From a virus, in IMG/VR virus record IMGVR_UViG_3300033156_000333, positions 1 to 34,463 of that record: a DNA stretch of 34,463 bases; one strand, written 5' to 3'. The translations under genes were made by a program, and so were the position numbers. The notes beneath the pieces are model-generated. The model did no database searches. It saw nothing but the letters and a program-made list of their open reading frames with translations, and was not told where the DNA came from. Positions 5,986 to 13,273 of this stretch are shown piece after piece; the first letter of the stretch is position 1; each line of letters starts with the position of its first letter.

Positions 5986-6166
5986 ATACCGCGTCTGGTG
6001 CCCTGATTGTTACGGTGTTGATCCCGAGGGGTGCTTCGGGGGCGCGGAGGAAGAGTCTGAGGAGACCTTTGCAACACGGCAGGAGGCCGAGGCTGCTGCT
6101 GAAGCATTTTGCAGGGATAGCATTTGGGAGTTCGAGGTTTTTGAGACGCCGGGGGTGGTGGGATGA
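5975..6166 (+). CDS. small hypothetical protein with one CxxC
   Basis: ATG 5975 lies inside the last codons of the Gp37/Gp68 gene and gives 63 residues behind GCAGGGA. A CPDC pair near the N-terminus is followed by an acidic helix (AEEESEETFATRQEAEAAAE) and a short aromatic C-terminus. It has the size and charge of small phage accessory proteins; no function can be given. Confidence 0.6.
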   Translation: MAYKYRVWCPDCYGVDPEGCFGGAEEESEETFATRQEAEAAAEAFCRDSIWEFEVFETPGVVG

Positions 6167-6717
6167 TGGGCTGGCCCGCGACCGACAGGTGGGGGACCAT
6201 CATGGCCGACCCTCCCTGGCCCGAGCGTGGAGGCGGCAAGTGCAAGCGGGGAGCGGACAAGCACTACCCGCTGATGCCCGTTGAGGAAATCGCCGCGCTG
6301 CCCGTGCAAGACCTGTGGTCGCCGCGGGGAGGGCACCTGTACTTGTGGACCACGAACAACCACCTAGAGCAGGCGTTTGAGGTCGTCAGGGCCTGGGGGT
6401 GCCGGTACGTAACAGTTATCACCTGGGTCAAATCCGGTGGCCCCGGACTCGGCCAGTATTTCCGCGGCAAGTCAGAGCATTGTTTGTTTGCCGTGACGCG
6501 CCATGCTACACCGCCCTACCGGATGCGGCAGAATGGTACGCGGGCGCAGGGTACAACCATCATCTGGGCGCCCCGGCTAGAGCATAGCCGCAAGCCGGAT
6601 GCCATTTACTCCATTGCGGAGGAGGTCAGCCCCGGTCCGAGGCTGGAGTTGTTTGCCCGCCGCCGGGTATCCGGTTGGTCGGCGTGGGGGAACGAGTGCG
6701 GGGAGGTGGTGGAGTGA
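6163..6717 (+). CDS. MT-A70 family adenine N6-methyltransferase
   Basis: This is a phage-type N6-adenine DNA methyltransferase of the MT-A70 family that would use S-adenosylmethionine. The catalytic motif DPPW is at residues 16-19 (IMADPPWPERG). It is followed by HLYLWTTNNHLEQAF, the VTVITWVKSG strand, the FRGKSEHCLFAV segment, and the C-terminal RKPDAIYSIAEEVSPG and ELFARRRVSGWSAWGNE block typical of the family. The length of 184 residues is normal for a stand-alone phage enzyme. ATGA overlap with the gene before it. Probable role: methylation of phage DNA against host restriction. Confidence 0.9.
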   Translation: MMGWPATDRWGTIMADPPWPERGGGKCKRGADKHYPLMPVEEIAALPVQDLWSPRGGHLYLWTTNNHLEQAFEVVRAWGCRYVTVITWVKSGGPGLGQYFRGKSEHCLFAVTRHATPPYRMRQNGTRAQGTTIIWAPRLEHSRKPDAIYSIAEEVSPGPRLELFARRRVSGWSAWGNECGEVVE

Positions 6718-6995
6718 TGGACAACAACTACTCCCATATCATCGACACACTAACCCGGCAGCCGGTAGTGGTTTTGGATCGCCTGCGGGACCAGATCATC
6801 GCCGAGTTTACCCGGCGTGGTTGTGCTCAGATGCCATTGTCCCTGTTCAGGCCGATTGCCAACAAGCACACTCGGGAACACATGTGTAACGACCGCCTGG
6901 TGGCAGTTATCGGGCATCTCGACTATCTAGAAGTATGGCGCGCGGGCAGCGGCTGGCGAGTGTGCCTGGTTCGTCCGGCGACCGGCGGCCCATGA
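6717..6995 (+). CDS. hypothetical protein
   Basis: ATG 6717 (GTG 6714 is in frame and also possible) gives 92 residues behind GGGAGGTGGTGG. The body is helical with an HTH-like stretch (VLDRLRDQIIAEFTRRGC) and ends LEVWRAGSGWRVCLVRPA, which could form a wing. It lies between a DNA methyltransferase and thymidylate synthase. No family recognised. Confidence 0.55.
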   Translation: MDNNYSHIIDTLTRQPVVVLDRLRDQIIAEFTRRGCAQMPLSLFRPIANKHTREHMCNDRLVAVIGHLDYLEVWRAGSGWRVCLVRPATGGP

Positions 6996-7717
6996 ATGAC
7001 CCAAATACGGGGGGTGTGAAAAACATGTCACCGATAGAGGCTAACCTGGTTGCTTTTTCACCAGATCCTGAACTAACGGTGGCGGCCAGTGCTCGCGTTT
7101 GTTATTCTCGCCGGGGCGTCAGTGAGTTGATGGCCGGGCTGCAGGTGGAGGAGGCTTATGATCTCATTCGCAAACTTATTCGCAAACGCCACCTGTCGCC
7201 GCTGGAGCATGTCGGATTCACCTTCTCTGCGGCTGTCAGTCGTGTTTGCTCCCATCAACTGGTGCGCCACCGCATAGCGTCATACAGTCACCAGAGCCAA
7301 CGCTACGTGAGCATGGATAGGGCCGAATGGCGGCTCCCCCCGGGCATAGTCGCCGACCCTGGGGCCAGGGACAAGTGTCGGGAGCTCCTGGAGCAGGCCC
7401 GCCGGGTGTACACCGAATTGATCGCCATGGGCATCGAACGGGAGGATGCTCGCTACCTCTTGCCGGGTGCGGCGCTCAGCCCAATTGTATTCACGATGAA
7501 TGCCCGCCAGTTGCTGCATTTCTTTTCCGTGCGTTGTTGCCGCCGCGCCCAATGGGAGATCCGCGACCTGGCCTGGTCCATGTTGAAAAAGGCCCGATCG
7601 GTGGCCCCGGTGTTGTTCGAAAGCGCAGGTCCCGCCTGTGCGCGGGGTAGCTGTTCTGAAGGCGACATGACGTGCGGGCGGCCTAAGTGGTGGTTAGAGG
7701 AGGGGCTGAGCGTATGA
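6992..7717 (+). CDS. thyX: flavin-dependent thymidylate synthase ThyX
   Basis: ThyX makes dTMP from dUMP with methylenetetrahydrofolate, FAD and NADPH. The signature RHRxxSxxxxSxRY is complete at residues 92-105 (RHRIASYSHQSQRY). The preceding LIRKRHLSPLEHVGFTF and following LLPGAALSPIVFTMNARQLL then FFSVRCCRRAQWEIRDLA are typical ThyX blocks. The product has 241 residues from ATG 6992 (ATGA overlap). ATG 7025, behind GGGGGTGTG, would give 230 residues starting MSPIEANLV and is equally plausible. Phages often carry thyX to raise dTTP supply. Confidence 0.93.
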   Translation: MNDPNTGGVKNMSPIEANLVAFSPDPELTVAASARVCYSRRGVSELMAGLQVEEAYDLIRKLIRKRHLSPLEHVGFTFSAAVSRVCSHQLVRHRIASYSHQSQRYVSMDRAEWRLPPGIVADPGARDKCRELLEQARRVYTELIAMGIEREDARYLLPGAALSPIVFTMNARQLLHFFSVRCCRRAQWEIRDLAWSMLKKARSVAPVLFESAGPACARGSCSEGDMTCGRPKWWLEEGLSV

Positions 7718-7899
7718 TTGGCGGGATGCAAGAATGGCATGCTGCTGTCCAGGCTATGCACGATGCACAGTCTGCCGTAGACCTCGCCGATCCGAACGAT
7801 CCCGGGGCGCTGGATGCTGCCTTGCTGTGCTTCGAAGCGGCGCGACGCAGATTGGACGGCTTGTACCGGCAGGCTAAACAGGAGGCATTGAGCGCATGA
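7714..7899 (+). CDS. small helical hypothetical protein
   Basis: ATG 7714 overlaps the thyX stop (ATGA) behind GAGGAGGGG and gives 61 residues that look like two helices (MQEWHAAVQAMHDAQSAVDL and DAALLCFEAARRRLDGLYRQ). Probably a helical hairpin; no function recognised. Confidence 0.6.
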   Translation: MIGGMQEWHAAVQAMHDAQSAVDLADPNDPGALDAALLCFEAARRRLDGLYRQAKQEALSA

Positions 7900-7907
7900 G
7901 TTAGGCC

Positions 7908-7950
7908 AGGTGGGCCGGGGTGCATCCCGTGTCCCGGCCCCGGCCCGCCT
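7908..7950 (+). terminator. 13-bp GC-rich hairpin before the replication gene
   Basis: AGGTGGGCCGGGG (7908-7920) pairs with CCCCGGCCCGCCT (7938-7950), thirteen pairs including one T-G wobble, around a 17-base loop. There is no T tract, and the ribosome site of the next gene follows at once. It may be a weak or Rho-type terminator, or an attenuator controlling replication gene expression. Confidence 0.5.
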
Positions 7951-7968
7951 TGCTCGGGAGGGTTGTAA

Positions 7969-8922
7969 ATGCCGAACAGGGGTATAAAGGAGAGCATCTG
8001 TACGTCTGAGACACTGGCCTCGATCTCGCCCGAGGCAGAGCGGCTGTTTTGGCGACTGGTCGTCCAGGCTGACGACTTCGGGCGATACGACGCCAGGATG
8101 AAAACGCTGCGAGGCAAGTGCATGACTGCTATGGTCGATAAAGTCTCACTGCCCGATATTGAGATTTGGTTGAGTGAACTGGAAAAGGCTGGTCTCATTA
8201 CAAGGTATATCGTGGATTCGAAACCTTATTTATACATTACCAGCTGGGAGAAGCATCAGCGCCGCAGATCATCAACATCGAAATGGCCGGAACCCGCGTC
8301 TGGTGTGCTTTACAGCGATGACGGAAATCCTTCGCCGTCAAATGACGGTACATGTTGTCATTCGTCGGCAGATGACAGCACATGTTGTCAAATGACAGCA
8401 GATGTTGCCGTACCCGTACCCGTACCCGTACACGTACACGAGACACGTACACGTACACGAGACTATATTAATATAATGTCGGACTCGCTACAAACCGAGT
8501 CCGACGACTCACCTAACCCACCTGATGACCAGACTACCCCCCCCTGCCGCAGCCGGGATGCCGTTGCACAGGTTGCTGCGAGTCATACCTCATGGAGTCG
8601 CTACTCGGAGCAGGAGCGAGAACAAATAGCCGACTACTGGGACGCCCAGCGATTACGACGACGATCTGGGACCATTTCCTCACGCATCATCGCAACCGAA
8701 ATGGACTACTGGTCGGGTTTCCCACCGGATGCCGCGATGTACGGCGTGAACCGGCACTTACGGGCATACAGGGAGAAACCTGAACGATACACACGGGGCA
8801 TCATCAGAAACCATGTAAGCGAACAGGAGGTGAGGAACCGTGTCAAAACCGATGAGAGTAGGCGACATTCTGAGGACAGAGACGGCGGCGGTAATCGGTA
8901 CAACCGCCTCATCATCGGGTGA
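7969..8922 (+). CDS. replication initiator / replisome organiser-like protein
   Basis: The N-terminal 110 residues (RGIKESICTSETLASISPEA, RLFWRLVVQADDFGRYDARM, ELEKAGLITRYIVDSKPYLY, SWEKHQ) follow the winged-helix layout of phage replication proteins that precede a helicase loader. The middle (about residues 120-185) is low-complexity and encoded by DNA repeats: iterons, hexamers, an AT palindrome and an inverted repeat. This is the arrangement of lambda O, where the origin lies inside the initiator gene. The C-terminal part (ISSRIIATEMDYWSGFPPDA and onward) may contact the loader. It has 317 residues from ATG 7969 behind GGGAGGGTTG. The next gene, starting at 8840, encodes a DnaC-like ATPase, which fits. 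The initiator role is inferred from domain and context. Confidence 0.75.
   Translation: MPNRGIKESICTSETLASISPEAERLFWRLVVQADDFGRYDARMKTLRGKCMTAMVDKVSLPDIEIWLSELEKAGLITRYIVDSKPYLYITSWEKHQRRRSSTSKWPEPASGVLYSDDGNPSPSNDGTCCHSSADDSTCCQMTADVAVPVPVPVHVHETRTRTRDYINIMSDSLQTESDDSPNPPDDQTTPPCRSRDAVAQVAASHTSWSRYSEQEREQIADYWDAQRLRRRSGTISSRIIATEMDYWSGFPPDAAMYGVNRHLRAYREKPERYTRGIIRNHVSEQEVRNRVKTDESRRHSEDRDGGGNRYNRLIIG
8341..8410. repeat. three 20-bp iterons inside the initiator gene
   Basis: Copies at 8341-8360, 8371-8390 and 8391-8410 follow the pattern rATGACrGyACATGTTGTCA. Each contains an imperfect dyad, TGAC...GTCA. The third copy is the most diverged. A weaker relative, GATGACGG...CCGTCA, lies at 8317-8340. 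Spacing is 30 and 20 bases. Repeats of this kind in a replication gene usually bind the initiator itself. Confidence 0.75.
8408..8463. repeat. tandem hexamer tract (CCGTAC / ACGTAC)
   Basis: Four CCGTAC units run into ACGTAC, ACGAGAC, two more ACGTAC, and ACGAGAC. Translated, it is the odd peptide VPVPVPVHVHETRTRTRD. The tract directly joins the iterons to the AT-rich palindrome, so it is best seen as part of the origin rather than as protein-driven sequence. Confidence 0.8.
8464..8505. other. putative replication origin core: AT palindrome plus 10-bp inverted repeat
   Basis: TATATTAATATA (8464-8475) is a perfect 12-base palindrome and the most AT-rich spot in this G+C-rich gene. It is followed at 8478-8505 by a perfect inverted repeat, GTCGGACTCG - 8 bases - CGAGTCCGAC. 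Iterons, then an AT-rich unwinding site, then a dyad, all within the initiator gene, match the organisation of lambdoid origins. Confidence 0.6.
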
Positions 8923-9694
8923 GCCGTACACTTGCGAACATTGCGGGCAGACCGTCAACCCGATAGAGACTGAGATATTCGGCGAGCCCCGCACCTATCG
9001 GGGCACCTGTGAGTGTGTGTTCCGACGGCAGGAGGAAGAGCGGCAAAGACAAGCGGAGGCAGAACGACGGCGGCGGATTGAGGCCAAATTCGGGCTCATC
9101 AGATTCCCGGTTCGCTACACTCACATGATTCTGGATGCGTTCGAGGCCCGACCCGGGAGCGAAAATGCATTTCGGGCCGCACGTGAGTACATAGATCGCT
9201 GGCCGGAACAGATGGATACCGGCGAAGGACTGATGTTGCTCGGCCCGCCAGGTAACGGGAAATCGCACCTCGCGGCGGCTGCTTACCACGCGCTTAAGGC
9301 GCGGGGTTTCGTGCCCGTTCTCGTGGTGGTCCCGGACCTCTGGAATACTATGGACGCGACGTATAGGGCGGGTTCGACAGAGCATGAGGCGGACATATAC
9401 GCAGCTCTAATCGACTGCGACCTGCTTGTGTTAGACGACATCGGGCCAGACAAACCTACCGACAAACGGCGCGAACGGCTATACACGATTGTCAACGCCC
9501 GGCTGCTCCGCAACCGCCCGATCATTGCCACGTCAAATGTCACCGACATGGACGAGCTAGAGTGGCGCATCAGCAAGCGCACCGTCGACAGGCTCATGGG
9601 CGAGTGTCTGACGGTACGAAACTCGGCATCCAGCTACCGTGAGGAGACGGCCGCGAAGAGGAGTGAGCGCTGGTGTCGCAGCAAATCAGGCTGA
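8840..9694 (+). CDS. DnaC-like helicase loader (AAA+ ATPase)
   Basis: The 284-residue protein has an N-terminal zinc site (C32-x2-C35 and C57-x-C59, as in phage DnaC/DnaI proteins) and a long charged helix (about residues 62-82). An AAA+ core follows, with Walker A GPPGNGKS at 135-142 and Walker B LLVLDDIG at 195-202. IIATSNVTDMDELEWRISKR further on fits sensor 1 and the arginine-rich region. It would load the replicative helicase at the origin. GTG 8840 follows AGGAGGTGAGG and overlaps the initiator gene by 83 bases. No replicative helicase gene is seen, so the host helicase is probably used. Confidence 0.9.
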   Translation: MSKPMRVGDILRTETAAVIGTTASSSGEPYTCEHCGQTVNPIETEIFGEPRTYRGTCECVFRRQEEERQRQAEAERRRRIEAKFGLIRFPVRYTHMILDAFEARPGSENAFRAAREYIDRWPEQMDTGEGLMLLGPPGNGKSHLAAAAYHALKARGFVPVLVVVPDLWNTMDATYRAGSTEHEADIYAALIDCDLLVLDDIGPDKPTDKRRERLYTIVNARLLRNRPIIATSNVTDMDELEWRISKRTVDRLMGECLTVRNSASSYREETAAKRSERWCRSKSG

Positions 9695-9915
9695 GGATGT
9701 GGGCGGAGAAGGCCGAGGAGGGCGATGCGCAAGAGCGCCGCCGTTACATACCGGGGCAGAACACTCAATTGTCGCTGGGAAACTGGGCGTTCGGCCCCCG
9801 ACCGGTGAGGGTCGACCCGGCGAAAGACATCCTTGCGGTCGACATCACCAATGGTGAGACGATACAGCGGCGCGAGGAATGGTTCGAAGGATTCCTGAGG
9901 GGGGCTAGACGATGA
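9673..9915 (+). CDS. hypothetical protein
   Basis: GTG 9673 lies within the end of the loader gene and gives 80 residues, basic and tryptophan-containing, with no cysteine motif (NTQLSLGNWAFGPRPVRVDP, then EEWFEGFLRGARR). Coupling to the helicase loader and the nuclease-like gene suggests a replication accessory, which is context only. Confidence 0.55.
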   Translation: MSQQIRLRMWAEKAEEGDAQERRRYIPGQNTQLSLGNWAFGPRPVRVDPAKDILAVDITNGETIQRREEWFEGFLRGARR

Positions 9916-10331
9916 TCCACTGGCCCGAACATTGTTTCGCCAACGCCATCTACGGCCGTCTACGCGCAGCGGGAGTACGTTGTGTGCTGGAGGTTCCCTG
10001 TCTATCGCGGTGCATCGACATGGTAGTGATGTGTGGTCCCTGGTACATCGCGGTGGAATTCAAAATGCATGCATGGAAACGAGCGTTGGCGCAGGCTACC
10101 GACCACCTGTTGGCAGTTGACTACTCGGTTGTGTGCATGCCGGAGCGGCAGGTCAGCCCCCAAATGTACGTTGCGTTTGCAGACGCAGGGGTGGGCCTGT
10201 GGCTGGCACAGTCGGCCTATGCGATTAGGGCAACCATACCACCGGCACCGTCGCTGCAAGTATGGCCCGTGGCGCGGCAGTGGCTGACAGAGTACCTGCA
10301 AACCAGAGCGCCGGAGGTGTTGGTGAAATGA
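9912..10331 (+). CDS. PD-(D/E)XK nuclease-like protein
   Basis: The 139-residue product resembles small PD-(D/E)XK nucleases. An N-terminal helix is followed by VLEVPCLSRCIDMVV, then YIAVEFKMHAW, where D (in CIDMV) and E-F-K supply the two-strand D...ExK signature, and then a helix with Q (ALAQATDHLL) and VDYSVVCMPE. The layout is like VRR-NUC or RecB-type folds used in recombination or phage defence. ATGA overlap with the gene before it. Activity and substrate are not known; the fold is inferred from the motif alone. Confidence 0.55.
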   Translation: MIHWPEHCFANAIYGRLRAAGVRCVLEVPCLSRCIDMVVMCGPWYIAVEFKMHAWKRALAQATDHLLAVDYSVVCMPERQVSPQMYVAFADAGVGLWLAQSAYAIRATIPPAPSLQVWPVARQWLTEYLQTRAPEVLVK

Positions 10332-10672
10332 CTACACGCCGCCACTACACTGGCAACAGCACGGGAGACGCCCTGCAACACCTTGCGTGTTTAATGACCG
10401 ACGAGGCGGCTCCCACGGCCGGTCACTGGAAACTAAACATCGACGCACAGGCCGAGGGGTACAGCCGCATCCTTCAGGCGTTGGACCTGGCGAACGCGAT
10501 GCATGGTGTAATATACAGTCCGGCGGCCAGAGAGGTACGGTTATTCGGCAGCATGGAGGGGTTGTTCAACACGCTGTCCCTCCTCCACTCTCTCCAGGAC
10601 CCCGAGGGGGCACCAGACGTAGTGAGACAGGCGAAACAAAACGCCGAATACGGGAGGACCAGACATGCTTAA
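10328..10672 (+). CDS. hypothetical protein upstream of ssb
   Basis: ATG 10328 (ATGA overlap) gives 114 residues with no motif I recognise. It is mixed alpha/beta in appearance (ILQALDLANAMHGVIYSPAA, REVRLFGSMEGLFNTLSLLH). Its end overlaps ssb by eight bases, so the two are translated together. Confidence 0.6.
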   Translation: MTTRRHYTGNSTGDALQHLACLMTDEAAPTAGHWKLNIDAQAEGYSRILQALDLANAMHGVIYSPAAREVRLFGSMEGLFNTLSLLHSLQDPEGAPDVVRQAKQNAEYGRTRHA

Positions 10673-11051
10673 CAGCGTGGTACTCATCGGCAGACTGACC
10701 GCGGACCCGGAGTTGAGAAAAACCAACAACGGGATATCGGTAACGACGTTCACGCTGGCAGTTGATAGAATAGGCAGAGGCGAGGCGGACTTCATCCGTT
10801 GCGTCTGCTGGCGTGGGACGGCAGAGGCAGTCGCAAACCACATGAGCAAAGGGCGTATGGTTGCGGTTGAAGGGCGCATTCAGGTACGACCGTGGGAGAC
10901 CGACGATGGCAACAAGCGCACGACAACCGAGGTTATCGCCCACCGGGTGCAATTCCTCGGCGGTGGTGAGCGGCGACAGAAACAGACTGAGGAGCCAGGG
11001 CCGGACCCGGAGTTCGTGGATGCGGAGAACGATGAGGAGTTGCCGTTCTGA
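10665..11051 (+). CDS. ssb: single-stranded DNA-binding protein
   Basis: The 128-residue SSB begins MLNSVVLIGRLTADPELRKT, continues through the OB-fold (FTLAVDRIGRGEADFIRCVC, MSKGRMVAVEGRIQVRPWET) and ends in the acidic tip DEELPF. This tip is the conserved docking peptide for SSB partner proteins. The linker is short, as in many phage SSBs. It coats single-stranded DNA during replication and recombination. The stop overlaps the next start (TGATG). Confidence 0.95.
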   Translation: MLNSVVLIGRLTADPELRKTNNGISVTTFTLAVDRIGRGEADFIRCVCWRGTAEAVANHMSKGRMVAVEGRIQVRPWETDDGNKRTTTEVIAHRVQFLGGGERRQKQTEEPGPDPEFVDAENDEELPF

Positions 11052-11449
11052 TGTCTGCAACACTGACCATTAAATGCGACATGTGTGGAAAAACAGCACA
11101 GGGGCTCAAGCCGCACGGCTGGTATGCAGACTATGTTTGGGGGCTGCCGAAAGACTTCTGTTCCGATACATGCTACGAGGAGTGGCAAGAACGGGTCGCC
11201 GATGCCGGTGGCGATACAGTGAACACCCGCGAGGCAAGTCTCAATGCGGCGCGGGCAATCATGGAGCACTTAATCTGGAACATGCACCAGCGGCTTCGCC
11301 ATATTCTGGCTGATACCTGGCAGCCAATATCGTTTCGTAGTTACACCATACATCTCCGCTGGTGCGACATCCTACAGTTCGCCGACAACCTGGAAACATA
11401 TGTGGTCGCGCTCCGGGCCGAAGCCAGGAAACGAGGTGAAACCCCATGA
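11051..11449 (+). CDS. zinc-binding hypothetical protein
   Basis: The 132-residue product opens with CDMCGKTAQGL and FCSDTCYEEW, a likely treble-clef zinc site of the type seen in small phage FCS/MYM-like fingers. A helical, tryptophan-rich rest follows (IMEHLIWNMHQRLRHILADT). It is coupled to ssb. Nucleic-acid binding is possible; the family is not recognised. Confidence 0.6.
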   Translation: MSATLTIKCDMCGKTAQGLKPHGWYADYVWGLPKDFCSDTCYEEWQERVADAGGDTVNTREASLNAARAIMEHLIWNMHQRLRHILADTWQPISFRSYTIHLRWCDILQFADNLETYVVALRAEARKRGETP

Positions 11450-12042
11450 TGCTGTTTAAAGAGCATCTGGCGGAGCAGATACTCAACGGCACGAAAACGC
11501 AGACCCGCCGGGACTGGCGGCGCAAGACCGGACCGGACAGGGGCAAGCCGTACTGCCGTATCAAACCGGGCTCAGTCCATCAAGTGCGGACGAGCTTCTT
11601 CTCCCCGCCCGTCTGCCACATCCTGATTACCGATGTGCGCAGGGAGAGGTTGGGGGACATCGGAGAGGAGGATGTCTGGCGCGAGGGTGTCGGCAGCATG
11701 CACGAATTTGCCTGTACATGGATTGACATTAATGGCAGTTGGGACCCTGACGCGGAGGTCTATGTGGTGGATTTCGCCCGCGTCGATACCCGCGAACTTA
11801 CCGCCGACGAGGGTGGCGGCTGGCTAGCCGAGGTGCCTGACTATCCGGGGTTGATGGCCGACGGCGGCACCAAAGAGGAGGCCCTGCGCGAACTGTTGGG
11901 AGCCTGGGAGGCATATAAACGGGCGCAGCGCGATTGCCCCTGCGTTGATTGTCAGTATGGTCCTGCGGGCGAGGCGTTATATCCCGATTGGTGCGGTCAT
12001 CCATTAATAGCGCCCAGCGGAGGTGACGTGACAGATGGATGA
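11446..12042 (+). CDS. ASCH domain - HicB-like domain fusion
   Basis: Residues 1-112 look like an ASCH domain: LAEQILNGTKTQTRR, PGSVHQVRTSFF, VRRERLGDIGEEDVWREG and the closing EVYVVDFARV strand. ASCH domains are PUA-like folds that bind or act on RNA or modified nucleosides. Residues 123-160 (GGGWLAEVPDYPGLMADG, then TKEEALRELLGAWEAYKRA) are a clear HicB-type partial RNase-H fold. A cysteine-rich end (CPCVDCQ, CGH) may bind zinc. HicB normally neutralises the HicA mRNA interferase, but no hicA is next to it, and no DNA-binding tail follows the HicB part. ATGA overlap upstream. Function unknown; both domain calls are by sequence pattern. Confidence 0.75.
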   Translation: MMLFKEHLAEQILNGTKTQTRRDWRRKTGPDRGKPYCRIKPGSVHQVRTSFFSPPVCHILITDVRRERLGDIGEEDVWREGVGSMHEFACTWIDINGSWDPDAEVYVVDFARVDTRELTADEGGGWLAEVPDYPGLMADGGTKEEALRELLGAWEAYKRAQRDCPCVDCQYGPAGEALYPDWCGHPLIAPSGGDVTDG

Positions 12043-12316
12043 GCAGCGCACTGTTTTGTCCGCTTACTGGGTTGTTCTCGACAAGGACTACGACATACTT
12101 CATATCTTCTGCGGCGAGGAGGCAACAGACATCTGGAAGTGGGGCGATGAGGACTGGCCGGGGATCATTGTTCAGCGACGAATGAGCGATGACGCTATTG
12201 TTGGGATTCAGGTCATGGAGTGGACCCAGCGCCGCGACGAGGTCAGGAAGCACATCTCCTGGCTTGACTGGGACGAGGTGGAGAGGCGGATCGCACAGCA
12301 GGGAGAGGAGGAATAA
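12035..12316 (+). CDS. hypothetical protein
   Basis: ATG 12035 overlaps the ASCH-HicB stop by eight bases (ATGGATGA) and gives 93 residues. The part DDAIVGIQVMEWTQRRDEV is reminiscent of DUF2283-type small proteins ('...vvGIeIld.s.r') but too short to be sure. The C-terminus is charged and helical. Confidence 0.55.
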   Translation: MDEQRTVLSAYWVVLDKDYDILHIFCGEEATDIWKWGDEDWPGIIVQRRMSDDAIVGIQVMEWTQRRDEVRKHISWLDWDEVERRIAQQGEEE

Positions 12317-12318
12317 CC

Positions 12319-12573
12319 ATGCCGCTTGGGGGCTACGGAGACTACCATGACATCATAATCAACGGAGTGTTGATGCAGAAGACCTGTCGGCATTGCGCAT
12401 ATGCCATGTTTATGTGTCGGCAGGACGACTGGGGTTGCAGGGCATGTGAAGGCAAGGGACACACACTGACCAAGGAGGGCGAGGCGCTTCTCAGACTCGT
12501 TGCTGGCAACCCGGAATTCATCACGGGGAACTATGAGGTGGTTCCTCAAACATTCGGTTTGCGGAGGCGGTAG
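12319..12573 (+). CDS. zinc-ribbon and wing-like small protein
   Basis: ATG 12319 lies two bases after the previous stop, behind GGAGAGGAGG, and encodes 84 residues. CRHCAYAMFMC and CRACEGKG form two cysteine pairs. HTLTKEGEALLRLVAGNPEF after them resembles the end of a winged helix. Function unknown. Confidence 0.6.
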   Translation: MPLGGYGDYHDIIINGVLMQKTCRHCAYAMFMCRQDDWGCRACEGKGHTLTKEGEALLRLVAGNPEFITGNYEVVPQTFGLRRR

Positions 12574-12614
12574 CATGGCCGGTCTTGTGGACAGGGTGCG
12601 AGGAGGTGGTATGG

Positions 12615-12863
12615 TTGGGTAGTGGTTTGGATCCGGAGACGGCGGAGCTTATGCGGGATATGATTCGCAAGACGCAAACCGAGCATCACCGCATTTGCCA
12701 GCGGGCCTTAGCGCGTATCGTCTACCTGCTCAATGAGCGGGCTCCCATCCCCGACCGCATGGCCGCCCAGGACGCGGAGCGCATCGCCTATGCGGCTCTG
12801 GAGGGCCGGTTGGTGGATGGGATTTTCGGGGTGGAGTGGGATGAAGTAGAGACAGGCGCATAA
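12615..12863 (+). CDS. helical hypothetical protein (TTG start)
   Basis: AGGAGGTGG at 12601-12609 points to the TTG at 12615 (spacer 5), giving 82 residues beginning MGSGLDPETAELMRDMIRKT. Earlier in-frame TTG 12585 and GTG 12606 are alternatives. The product is almost all helix. No family recognised. Confidence 0.5.
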   Translation: MGSGLDPETAELMRDMIRKTQTEHHRICQRALARIVYLLNERAPIPDRMAAQDAERIAYAALEGRLVDGIFGVEWDEVETGA

Positions 12864-12877
12864 GTGAGGTGGCGACC

Positions 12878-13273
12878 ATGGCTACAGCGGTGATCCCCGG
12901 TAGACCCATCCCGGCGGTAAGGATGACTCAGCGGGGGAAATTCGTGCGCCGCCAGGCACAGCGTTACCTCGCATACCGGGAGGAAGTGGCATGGCGGCTG
13001 GGGCAGGCGCTTGAACCCATAGAGGGATACGCCCTAATCACGGTGCGAATCTACCTCCATGCACGGACCGAAACCGGATTCGCCGGGCAGCACGGCGACC
13101 TGGATAACTACCTGAAGGCGGCGTGCGATGCCTGCCAAACGGCCGGACTACTAGAGAACGACCGCCAGATAATTGGGTTGGGGCCGGGTACGAGAATCTA
13201 CGCCTGCGCAGACCGGAAACAGGAGCGCATGGAAATCGAACTCGAACCTACACCGCTGGAGTGGGCGGGCTGA
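12878..13273 (+). CDS. rusA: RusA-family Holliday junction resolvase
   Basis: RusA cuts Holliday junctions and is common beside phage replication genes. From ATG 12878 the protein has 131 residues: FVIPGRP-like start (VIPGRPIPAVRMTQRGKF), GDLDNYLKAACDAC at 73-86 and ENDRQIIG at 93-100. D74, D76 and D95 match the spacing of the three catalytic aspartates of E. coli RusA (70, 72, 91). GTG 12869 is an alternative start adding three residues, but GTGAGGTGG sits better for 12878. The stop overlaps the next start (TGATG). Confidence 0.9.
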   Translation: MATAVIPGRPIPAVRMTQRGKFVRRQAQRYLAYREEVAWRLGQALEPIEGYALITVRIYLHARTETGFAGQHGDLDNYLKAACDACQTAGLLENDRQIIGLGPGTRIYACADRKQERMEIELEPTPLEWAG

